Shown here: in pieces, positions 7,898-15,293 of the stretch
Layout of the letters: each line of letters begins with the position of its first letter
Position numbering within the stretch: position 1 is the stretch's first letter
Source: Candidatus Andeanibacterium colombiense
GTDB lineage: Bacteria; Pseudomonadota; Alphaproteobacteria; Sphingomonadales; Sphingomonadaceae
NCBI GenBank assembly: GCA_029202985.1
Contig: CP119316.1
Coordinates: 3,459,001 to 3,523,000, forward strand
Length of the DNA stretch: 64,000 bases
Direction: 5' to 3'
Notes under the pieces: model-generated
Database searches by the model: none
What the model was told of the DNA's origin: nothing
Seen by the model: the letters and a program-made list of their open reading frames with translations, nothing else
Position numbers and translations under genes: made by a program

Positions 7898-8151
7898 TGT
7901 CTCGCATTCTCGCCGACCTGCCCGATGACGACATCAAATGGCTCGATGCCCGCGCGGCCGAGCAGGGCAAGTCGCGCGCCGCGATGCTGCGCGAGGCGGT
8001 GAGCGTTTACAAGGCGCAGTCGCCTTCCTCTGGCAACAAGTCCTGGATTGAGCGCGGCGCCGGCTATTGGAAGGATCGCGATGATATCGGGGATGCGGTC
8101 GAGTACCAGCGCGCGATTCGGGAGGACCGCACTCCCTATGAAGAGCTCTAA
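7897..8151 (+). CDS. Antitoxin, ribbon-helix-helix (VapB-like)
   Basis: An 84-residue protein. The N-terminal 45 residues fit a ribbon-helix-helix DNA-binding fold: a short beta strand (SRILADLP), then helix DDIKWLDARAAEQGKS and helix RAAMLREAVSVYK. The acidic C-terminal tail (to YEEL) is what would wrap the toxin. It stands 3 bp ahead of the PIN toxin and immediately after stacked palindromes, so it probably represses its own promoter. It neutralises the toxin by direct binding. The precise VapB subfamily is not resolved. Confidence 0.8.
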   Translation: MSRILADLPDDDIKWLDARAAEQGKSRAAMLREAVSVYKAQSPSSGNKSWIERGAGYWKDRDDIGDAVEYQRAIREDRTPYEEL

Positions 8152-8154
8152 CCG

Positions 8155-8520
8155 GTGTCCGACCCGTTCTTCGACACCAACATTCTGATCGATTGGCTTC
8201 GGGACCGCCCCGAAGCGGCAGGGGAGCTATCCCGGTACAATCGCCACCGGGTCAGCCGTGTGGTGTGGACGGAGATATTGGCAGGCGAACCGCTCGAAAA
8301 ACGCGACATCGTTCAGCAGCTCATTGCCCCGTTTGAAGTGGTCGAGATCGACGCGCGCATAGCTGCGGCTGCCGCAGAAATCCGGCATCGGATGAAGATG
8401 AAGCTGATGGACGCTTACATCCTGGCGACGGCGCAGGTGAACGGCGCAATTCTCATTACCCGCAACACCAGGGATTTTCCGGCGCAGATGCCGGGAATTC
8501 GGGTGCCCTACGTCTTTTAG
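8155..8520 (+). CDS. PIN-domain toxin (VapC-like ribonuclease)
   Basis: A 121-residue PIN nuclease starting with GTG, 3 bp after the antitoxin stop. All four acidic metal ligands are present: Asp7 (FFDTNILID), Glu40 (TEILAG), Asp86 (LMDAYILATA) and Asp107 (TRNTRDF). An intact active site suggests a working toxin that cleaves RNA, typically tRNA in the VapC family. Together with the upstream gene it forms a type II toxin-antitoxin pair sandwiched between glmU and glmS. The start of glmS follows only 11 bp after the stop, so read-through into glmS is likely. Confidence 0.85.
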   Translation: MSDPFFDTNILIDWLRDRPEAAGELSRYNRHRVSRVVWTEILAGEPLEKRDIVQQLIAPFEVVEIDARIAAAAAEIRHRMKMKLMDAYILATAQVNGAILITRNTRDFPAQMPGIRVPYVF

Positions 8521-8531
8521 GAAACTGAACC

Positions 8532-10367
8532 ATGTGCGGAATTATCGGCATTGTCGGCAAGCAGGAAGTCGCCTCGCGTCTCGTCGACGGCCTCAGGCGA
8601 ATGGAATATCGCGGCTACGATTCGGCCGGCCTGTGTACGGTCCACGATGGCGAGCTGGTCCGCCGCCGCGCCCCGGGCAAGCTGATCAACCTCGTCGCCG
8701 AGCTGGAGCAGCATCCGGCGCCCGGCACGATCGGCATCGCCCATACCCGCTGGGCGACCCACGGCGCGCCGACCACCAGCAATGCCCACCCGCATGCGAC
8801 CAAGGAAGTCGCGCTGGTCCATAACGGCATCATCGAGAACTTCCGTCCGCTGCGCGCCGAGCTGGAAGCGCGCGGGCGGCACTTCGAAAGCGAGACCGAT
8901 ACCGAGGTCGTCGCGCATCTGGTGTCCGAGCAGGTGGAAGCCGGCAAGAGCCCCGAGGAAGCGGTCGCCGCGGTGCTGCCGCGGCTGCGCGGCGCCTTTG
9001 CGCTGGCGATCGCGTTCCGCTCCTATCCCGATCTGCTGATCGGCGCGCGGCTCGGCTCGCCGCTGGTGGTCGGTTACGGGTCGGAAGAAAACGGCGGCGA
9101 GACCTATCTCGGCTCCGACGCGCTGGCGCTGGCGCCGCTGACCCAGACGATTTCCTATCTCGACGAAGGCGACTGGGTCGTGCTGACCCGCGAGGGCGTG
9201 CGCATCTATGACAAGGACAACAATCCGGTCGAGCGCGAGATCACCGCGTCCGGCGCGACCGCGGCCCAGATCGAGAAGGGCAACTACCAGCACTTCATGC
9301 AGAAGGAGATCTTCGAGCAGCCGGTGGTCGTGGCCCAGACCCTGCGCAGCTACATCCGCCAGATGGAGAACCGGGTGGCGCTGCCGCAGATCGACTTCGA
9401 CCTTTCGGCGATCGAACGGATCACGATCGTCGCCTGCGGCACCTCGTTTTACGCGGGGATGGTCGCGAAATACTGGATCGAGCATTTCGCGCGGGTGCCG
9501 GTCGACATCGATGTCGCGAGCGAGTTCCGCTACCGCGAGCCGGTGCTGCAGCCGGGCGGGCTGGCGCTGTTCATTTCGCAGAGCGGCGAGACCGCCGACA
9601 CGCTCGCGGCGCTGCGCCATTGCAAGGCCAACGGCCAGGTGATCGCGGTGGTGGTCAATGTCCCGACCAGCTCGATGGCGCGCGAGGCCGATCTGTTGCT
9701 GCCGACCCATGCCGGGCCGGAAATCGGCGTCGCCTCGACCAAGGCGTTCACCTGCCAGCTCGCGGTGCTTGCCGCGCTCGCCGCGCATCTCGCCGTCAAG
9801 AAGGGCAAGATGACCCGCGAGGAAGAGGCGACCGTCGTCGGCCACCTGATCGAGGCGCCCTCCAGCCTGACCGCTGCCCTGTCGCACGATGCCGAGATCG
9901 CCGCGATGGCGCATCTGATCGCCCCGGCGCGCGACGTGCTCTATCTCGGCCGCGGGCCGGACTATCCGCTGGCGCTGGAAGGGGCCCTGAAACTCAAGGA
10001 AATCAGCTACATCCACGCCGAAGGTTATGCGGCGGGTGAGATGAAGCACGGCCCGATCGCGCTGATCGATGAAGCGGTGCCGGTGATCGTCCTCGCGCCA
10101 TCCGGGCCATTGTTCGAGAAGACCGTCTCGAACATGCAGGAAGTCCGCGCGCGCGGCGGCAAGATCGTGCTGATCTCCGATGCCGAGGGGCTGGCCGAAG
10201 CGGGCGAGGGCTGCCTCGCGACGATCGAGATGCCCAAGGTCCACCCGCTGATCGCCCCGCTGGTCTATGCGGTGCCGGTCCAGCTGCTCGCCTATCACGT
10301 CGCGGTGACCAAGGGCACCGACGTGGACCAGCCGCGCAATCTGGCGAAATCGGTTACGGTAGAATAG
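8532..10367 (+). CDS. glmS: Glutamine--fructose-6-phosphate aminotransferase
   Basis: Converts fructose-6-phosphate and glutamine to glucosamine-6-phosphate, the entry step of the amino-sugar pathway. Mature Cys2 (MCGIIGIVG) is the amidotransferase nucleophile, and the RWATHG and HNGIIEN motifs follow in the N-terminal Ntn domain. Two SIS domains with the SQSGETADT and STKAF motifs make up the C-terminal half, ending in AKSVTVE as usual for GlmS. At 611 residues it is standard. It follows the toxin gene after 11 bp without its own obvious promoter. Confidence 0.97.
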   Translation: MCGIIGIVGKQEVASRLVDGLRRMEYRGYDSAGLCTVHDGELVRRRAPGKLINLVAELEQHPAPGTIGIAHTRWATHGAPTTSNAHPHATKEVALVHNGIIENFRPLRAELEARGRHFESETDTEVVAHLVSEQVEAGKSPEEAVAAVLPRLRGAFALAIAFRSYPDLLIGARLGSPLVVGYGSEENGGETYLGSDALALAPLTQTISYLDEGDWVVLTREGVRIYDKDNNPVEREITASGATAAQIEKGNYQHFMQKEIFEQPVVVAQTLRSYIRQMENRVALPQIDFDLSAIERITIVACGTSFYAGMVAKYWIEHFARVPVDIDVASEFRYREPVLQPGGLALFISQSGETADTLAALRHCKANGQVIAVVVNVPTSSMAREADLLLPTHAGPEIGVASTKAFTCQLAVLAALAAHLAVKKGKMTREEEATVVGHLIEAPSSLTAALSHDAEIAAMAHLIAPARDVLYLGRGPDYPLALEGALKLKEISYIHAEGYAAGEMKHGPIALIDEAVPVIVLAPSGPLFEKTVSNMQEVRARGGKIVLISDAEGLAEAGEGCLATIEMPKVHPLIAPLVYAVPVQLLAYHVAVTKGTDVDQPRNLAKSVTVE

Positions 10368-10376
10368 CGTGTTCCG

Positions 10377-11336
10377 ATGAAGCATCATTTTGGTGATGAA
10401 CTGGATCGGAGTTACGGACATTGGACGGTCACTCCCAATCGAGAGCGATGGGCGCATCACTATCCGTCGCTCGATCGTGCGTCGGATGATATTGCTACGC
10501 TCACTCTGACGCGCGACGATAAAGCATGGAAGCGGGCCCTTTCATTCGGAAACCTGACCGAACTTACCCTGCATAATCCTAGCCAAGATCAACTCGCTGC
10601 GCTTACTGACTTCCCCAAGCTTGCTGTGCTGCGCATCACTCACGCCAAGCCGAAATCTCTCACAATGCTATCCGAACAAAAGGATTTGCGTGAACTTGTC
10701 CTTGAGTATGTATCAGGTGTAGCCGATCTTGACGCCGTGGGCGATCTGCCCACGTTAACTGCGCTGCATATCGAGAACATGCGAAATTTGTCCGACTTCG
10801 CTGCCCTAGGTAGTTCGGCGTCGCTCCGCTATCTAGCGCTGAACGGTACGCCGGATTGGAAGCAACCGATTGCGTCCCTTAAGTTTCTCGGATCGATGAC
10901 GGCCATCGAACTGCTCAGGTTGGGAAATGTTCGAATTCCCGAAATTGCAAATCCGTTCGGATCGCTTCTGAACTCCAAAACAATCAGATGGCTTAGACTG
11001 GCGATGCATATTCTGCCGCTCGCAGAGTATGCGCGGTTGGAGGCAGCGCTCCCTAATGTTGATGGTGCCCGGCGACCCGCTTTCTCCAAATATGGCGGAA
11101 TAGATCGAGAATTATCGCCCAGAGATATCAGGGCCAGAATGCCGCTCGCGCAATTCTCGGAGTATACCAACCTATATGTCGCACCAGACGGGAAACGGTT
11201 CGAACGCGTTCCGCATCAGGCGTTATTGCTTGGAAAAGGCGAAAGGCACGTTTCAGGTGCAGAGCAGTTTGTGAATGAACGATGCGACGCTCACCAGCAG
11301 AAGTACGACGCGTTGGTCAGCGATTTCAGGCGCTAG
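10377..11336 (+). CDS. Leucine-rich-repeat-like protein, low GC
   Basis: A 319-residue soluble protein with irregular leucine-rich repeats from about residue 40 to 215. Spaced LTELTLHN, LAVLRITH, LRELVLEY, LTALHIEN, LRYLALNG and IELLRLGN units recur every 20-25 residues. The C-terminal 100 residues are charged and not repetitive. Its GC content is clearly lower than that of its neighbours (many AT-ending codons), which points to horizontal acquisition. It sits 9 bp after glmS on the same strand. Such proteins often bind other proteins; no partner or function can be named. It could be an immunity-type protein, but no polymorphic toxin is adjacent. Confidence 0.65.
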   Translation: MKHHFGDELDRSYGHWTVTPNRERWAHHYPSLDRASDDIATLTLTRDDKAWKRALSFGNLTELTLHNPSQDQLAALTDFPKLAVLRITHAKPKSLTMLSEQKDLRELVLEYVSGVADLDAVGDLPTLTALHIENMRNLSDFAALGSSASLRYLALNGTPDWKQPIASLKFLGSMTAIELLRLGNVRIPEIANPFGSLLNSKTIRWLRLAMHILPLAEYARLEAALPNVDGARRPAFSKYGGIDRELSPRDIRARMPLAQFSEYTNLYVAPDGKRFERVPHQALLLGKGERHVSGAEQFVNERCDAHQQKYDALVSDFRR

Positions 11337-11423
11337 GAAAGTCTGAGCGGGATGTTCAAAGCGTCCCTTCGGTCCGTCCACAAGTTTACCCGACGCTAAC
11401 CAATTTCCGCTACCCGCTCATGG

Positions 11424-13793
11424 GTGACGGATACGCATTCAGACCTGCCCCGGCTTCCGTTGAAGCTGAGCAATCTCGCCGTGATCGGCGTGACCCAGCC
11501 GCAGGAGACGAGCTGGGCCAGGCTGCGTGCGCTCCAGTATTCGCGGCTCGAGGCGATGTCGCCGTCGCGCTTCCTCGCGCATGCGATCGCGCTGGTCCTG
11601 ACCGTCAGCATCTTCTTCGGCAAGGTTTCGCCGATCGTGCTTGCCGCGTGGATCGTCGCGCTGGTCGGCGTGTTGTGGAACGCCTCGCGGGTCGATCACG
11701 GGCTGCGCGATGTCGATCGGCGCGCGATGACCCGCGGCGAATACATCGTCCACGGCCTCAGCGTCGGGCTGGTCGCGGCGGTGTGGGCGGCGCCCAATTT
11801 CCTATTCGTGCCGCATGGCCCGACCGAAGACCATCTCGCCTTCTGGGCGATCACCGCGATGCTGATCACCGGGACCACGCTGGCCTTCGCCGCGACTCCG
11901 GTCTCGACGCTGGTCTTCGCCGGGGTCACCGGCCTCGCCGCGGTGGTCAGCTTCGCGCTTGGCGGCTTTTACGATTACGCGGCGCTGGCCGGCTCGTTCT
12001 GCGGGCTGGCGATGGGCGGCGCGATCCGCGGCGCGCGCACCTATCTCTCGGCCCGCATCGCCGAGGCCGGGGTGGTCGAAAAGAGCGAGGTCGTCTCGCT
12101 GCTGCTGCGCGAATACGAGGATAACGAGGCCGACTGGTTGTGGCAGATCGACACCGCCCGCCGGGTTCGCTCGGCCAGCCCGCGTTTCGCCTATGCGCTG
12201 GGCAAGGATCTCGAGGAGATCGAGAACAAGAGCTTCATCCAGCTGATCGCCGGCAGCGCGTGGGACAGCGGCCAGTTTCCGCCGAGCCTGCACGATCTGG
12301 CCGAGCGACTGAAGCGCCGCGAGAGTTTCTCCAATCTGCTTGTCCAGGTGACGATTGCCGGGATAAAACGCTGGTGGGAACTTTCGGGCACCCCGATCAT
12401 CGACGAGAACGGCATTTTCCACGGCTTCCGCGGGGTCGGCTCCGACGTGACCGAACAGCGCGAGAGCGACGAGAAGATCGCCTATCTTGCCCGCTACGAC
12501 ACCCTGACCGGCCTGCCGAACCGCCTGATGCTGACCGAAGCACTGGGCGAGGCGATGCGCTATGCCGATCAGTGGCGCACCCGCTGCGCCTTCCTGATGA
12601 TCGACCTCGACCGGTTCAAGTCGGTCAACGATTCGCTCGGCCATCAGACCGGCGACAAATTGCTCGCCCAGGTCTCGGCCCGGCTCAAGAGCTTGATGAG
12701 CGAGAACGAACTCTGCGGCCGCCTCGGCGGCGACGAATTCGCGATCGTGGTCCGCGATGCGTCCGACCGCAGCCGGGTGGACCGGGTGGCGGAATCGGTG
12801 ATCGCGCAGCTCTCGCAGCCTTATGAGGTCGACCATCACACGCTCTATGTCGGCGCCAGCGTCGGTTCGGCGATCGGCCCGCGCGACGGGGATACGGTCG
12901 AGACGCTGATGCGCAACGCCGATCTCGCGCTCTACAAGGCCAAGGACGATGGCGGCTCCAATCACTGGACCTACGAGCCGTCGCTCCACGCCGACGCGGA
13001 GGAGCGCCGCCAGCTCGAATTCGCGCTGCGCCGCGCGCTCGATCGGGGCGAGCTCTATCTCCAGTACCAGCCGGTGGTGGATGCCCGCAGCGAAAGCGTG
13101 GTCAGCTTCGAGGCGCTGCTGCGCTGGAAGAGCGAAGAGCACGGCATGGTCAGCCCGATGAAGTTCATTCCTTTGGCCGAGGATACCCGCCTGATCATCC
13201 CGATCGGCGACTGGGTGCTGCGCGAGGCATGCAGGGAAGCGCTCAAATGGCCGAGCCATATCCGCGTCGCGGTCAATGTCTCGGGCGAACAATTGCTCGA
13301 TCCGCAATACTCCCAGAAGGTGGTCGAAGCGCTCAGCGTCACCGGCCTCGCGCCGCACCGGCTCGAGATCGAAGTGACCGAGAGCATCTTCGTGCGCGAC
13401 GGGGCGACCGCGCGCGCGACGCTCGAACAGATCATGGCGCTCGGCTGCTCGGTCGCGCTCGACGATTTCGGGACCGGCTATTCCTCGCTCGGTTACCTGC
13501 GGAAACTGCGCTTCTCGACGATCAAGGTCGACCGCAGCTTCGTCCAGGGCGCGGCCAAGGACAATGCCGAAAGCCTCGCGATCATCCGCGCGGTGGTCGC
13601 GATGGCGCAGAGCCTCGATATGAGCACCACGGCCGAAGGCGTTGAAACCGCGGAAGAAGCCGCGCTGATCCGCGAACTCGGCTGCACCAAGATCCAGGGC
13701 TATTACTTCGGCCGTCCGATGGACGCGCTCGATGCGCTGCAGCTGTTCCGGAATACCGCTCCGGCTGCGATTACTGCCGGCGCCGCGGCTTAA
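11424..13793 (+). CDS. Membrane PAS-GGDEF-EAL cyclic-di-GMP enzyme
   Basis: A 789-residue inner-membrane protein that makes and/or degrades cyclic di-GMP. About five hydrophobic segments occupy residues 50-205, a PAS-like domain covers 225-345 (ending GVGSDVTEQRE), GGDEF runs about 350-515, and EAL about 530-780. GGDEF is intact at 435-439 and EAL at 563-565, with DDFGTGYSS further on. No RxxD inhibitory site precedes GGDEF. Both domains could therefore be active, with the cyclase lacking product feedback. The start is GTG at 11424. The gene stands alone after the LRR-like gene. Net activity cannot be told from sequence. Confidence 0.9.
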   Translation: MTDTHSDLPRLPLKLSNLAVIGVTQPQETSWARLRALQYSRLEAMSPSRFLAHAIALVLTVSIFFGKVSPIVLAAWIVALVGVLWNASRVDHGLRDVDRRAMTRGEYIVHGLSVGLVAAVWAAPNFLFVPHGPTEDHLAFWAITAMLITGTTLAFAATPVSTLVFAGVTGLAAVVSFALGGFYDYAALAGSFCGLAMGGAIRGARTYLSARIAEAGVVEKSEVVSLLLREYEDNEADWLWQIDTARRVRSASPRFAYALGKDLEEIENKSFIQLIAGSAWDSGQFPPSLHDLAERLKRRESFSNLLVQVTIAGIKRWWELSGTPIIDENGIFHGFRGVGSDVTEQRESDEKIAYLARYDTLTGLPNRLMLTEALGEAMRYADQWRTRCAFLMIDLDRFKSVNDSLGHQTGDKLLAQVSARLKSLMSENELCGRLGGDEFAIVVRDASDRSRVDRVAESVIAQLSQPYEVDHHTLYVGASVGSAIGPRDGDTVETLMRNADLALYKAKDDGGSNHWTYEPSLHADAEERRQLEFALRRALDRGELYLQYQPVVDARSESVVSFEALLRWKSEEHGMVSPMKFIPLAEDTRLIIPIGDWVLREACREALKWPSHIRVAVNVSGEQLLDPQYSQKVVEALSVTGLAPHRLEIEVTESIFVRDGATARATLEQIMALGCSVALDDFGTGYSSLGYLRKLRFSTIKVDRSFVQGAAKDNAESLAIIRAVVAMAQSLDMSTTAEGVETAEEAALIRELGCTKIQGYYFGRPMDALDALQLFRNTAPAAITAGAAA

Positions 13794-13820
13794 ACTGTCA
13801 CCTCGGAGCCTACCCAACCG

Positions 13821-13900
13821 ATCCCCCGCGAAGGCGGGGGTCTCGGGCGGTCAACCAGAGCCTTCGCCGCATGAGGCCCCCGCCTTCGCGGGGACTCGGG
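13821..13900. repeat. Dispersed palindromic repeat, copy B
   Basis: Inverted arms at 13821-13850 and 13871-13900 have the cores CCCCGCGAAGGCGGGGGTCT and AGGCCCCCGCCTTCGCGGGG, followed in each case by CTCGGGC. They pair over about 20 bp. The element is the same as at 4861-4941. It lies between the convergent GGDEF-EAL and purQ genes, where it probably serves as a bidirectional terminator. Confidence 0.7.
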
Positions 13901-13916
13901 CAGCTTTGCGACCGGC

Positions 13917-14594
13917 CTAAGCCTCGACCAGCCCGCGGATCGCGCTCTCGAACAGCCGCCGCCCGTCGCTGCCGCCGTGGGCCGCTTCGATCGCGCGTTC
14001 GGGGTGGGGCATCATGCCGAGCACGTTGCCGGCCTCGTTCAGCACCCCGGCGATGTCGCGGGCCGAGCCGTTGACGCTCTCCGCATAACGGAACGCCACC
14101 CGGCCTTCGCCCTCGAGCCGGTCGAGTGTCGCTTCGTCGGCGAAGTAATTGCCGTCGGCATGCGCGATCGGGATGTGCACTTCCTCGCCCGCTTCGTAGC
14201 CGGCGGTGAACAGCGACTGGTTGTTCTCGACCCTGAGCGGCACGGTGCGGCAGATGAAGTGCTGGCCGGCATTGCGCATCAGCGCGCCCGGCAGCAGCCC
14301 CGCCTCGGTCACCACCTGGAAGCCGTTGCAGACGGCCAGCACCGGCACGCCGCGCCCCGCGGCATCGACCACCGCGCGCATGATCGGGCTGCGCGCGGCC
14401 ATCGCGCCGGAGCGGAGATAGTCGCCGTAGGAGAAGCCGCCGGGCAGCGCGATGAAATCGAGCCGCTCGGGCAGCTCGGCATCGCCGTGCCACACCCGCA
14501 GCGCGTCGGTGCCCGAGATTTCGCTCAGCGCGACCGCCATGTCCCGGTCGCAATTGGAGCCCGGGAAAGTGATGACGGCAGCGCGGAAGCTCAT
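13917..14594 (-). CDS. purQ: Phosphoribosylformylglycinamidine synthase, glutaminase subunit
   Basis: Supplies ammonia from glutamine to PurL in the fourth step of purine synthesis. The 225-residue class I glutamine amidotransferase has FPGSNCDRD at its start, ALPGGFSYGDYLR near 49-61, the nucleophile Cys89 in AVCNGFQ, and the His/Glu of the triad in MMPHPERAIE near the end. The ATG at 14594 is separated from the purS stop by only 2 bp, so they are translated together, as in other bacteria with the three-part PurLQS enzyme. purL is not in the window downstream; the next gene is convergent. Confidence 0.96.
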   Translation of the reverse strand: MSFRAAVITFPGSNCDRDMAVALSEISGTDALRVWHGDAELPERLDFIALPGGFSYGDYLRSGAMAARSPIMRAVVDAAGRGVPVLAVCNGFQVVTEAGLLPGALMRNAGQHFICRTVPLRVENNQSLFTAGYEAGEEVHIPIAHADGNYFADEATLDRLEGEGRVAFRYAESVNGSARDIAGVLNEAGNVLGMMPHPERAIEAAHGGSDGRRLFESAIRGLVEA

Positions 14595-14596
14595 GG

Positions 14597-14827
14597 TCAG
14601 GCCCTTTCGATGCGGTAGTTTTCGATCACCATATTGGCGAGCAGCTGGCGGCACATCGCGTCGAGCTGGTCGTCGGTGACGCTCTCGTCGACCTCCAGCT
14701 CGATCAGCCGCCCGGCGCGCACATCCTGCACGCCCGCAAATCCGAGACCTTCGAGCGCATGATGGATCGCGCGGCCCTGCGGATCGAGCACCCCGGGCTT
14801 GAGGCTGACGTGAACCCGGACTTTCAT
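14597..14827 (-). CDS. purS: Phosphoribosylformylglycinamidine synthase, PurS subunit
   Basis: A 76-residue small subunit that helps bring PurQ and PurL together. It has the PurS pattern: a KVRVHVSLKPGVLDPQGRAI beginning, GLGFAGVQDVRAGRLIEL in the middle, and a helical C-terminus ending VIENYRIERA. Length and position directly before purQ confirm it. The 466 bp upstream (14828-15293) separate it from a large peptidase gene, so the purSQ promoter is presumably in that gap. A 27-nt repeat lies 103 bp upstream of the start. Confidence 0.95.
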   Translation of the reverse strand: MKVRVHVSLKPGVLDPQGRAIHHALEGLGFAGVQDVRAGRLIELEVDESVTDDQLDAMCRQLLANMVIENYRIERA

Positions 14828-14929
14828 CGATGGCGGCCTTTCGCGGGAGGGAGTTGCGCGCCCTATGGCGATGCGGGGCGATTCCCGCAAGCCGGGAGGG
14901 CCCCATGTCCACCGCAGTTGGATTTGAGA

Positions 14930-14956
14930 GTTACACAAGTGACATTCTGTCCGCCC
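14930..14956. repeat. 27-nt repeat upstream of purS (copy 1)
   Basis: This segment begins GTTACACAAGTGACATT and ends CTGTCCGCCC. It differs at only 2 of 27 positions from 59023-59049, upstream of ettA. In both places the motif lies on the plus strand 100-140 bp before a minus-strand start. A second short block, CGGGCG followed by TGTAGGAAA, follows at 15115-15129 and again after copy 2. The rest of the gene-free stretch 14828-15293 shows GC-rich hairpin-prone DNA and no convincing gene. Confidence 0.6.
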
Positions 14957-15293
14957 TGGTGTCCGGCATTCGCAGCCCAGCATTTCCGCGGGTTTCACGC
15001 CCGAGAGTTACAGATTGCGTCCACCGCGGATCAGGCCCGCAACCGGCCCGGGTACTGCCCGGTCCTGACGATTTTTCGACGATTTCAAGGAGCCGCGGCG
15101 AGGATGGCAGATCGCGGGCGTGTAGGAAAATGGTTTGGGCGGGGATCGGGAACCTGCCGATCGGGCTTGTCTTCCTGGGCAGGGGTGAGCTCGCGTTTGG
15201 ACGAGAGATTACCCGCACCCAACTCTAGCTAGCGGCAAGCCCGCATCGCGCAAACATAAGGCTTTTGGCCAAATTTGCACGCCAGCCCCCAGA

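Noticed and set aside
8517..10460. Long minus-strand frame opposite glmS
   Set aside because: Low-complexity His/Arg/Asp composition; glmS on the plus strand is unambiguous.
11802..13817. Long minus-strand frame opposite the GGDEF-EAL gene
   Set aside because: Shadow of a conserved gene; no domain similarity.
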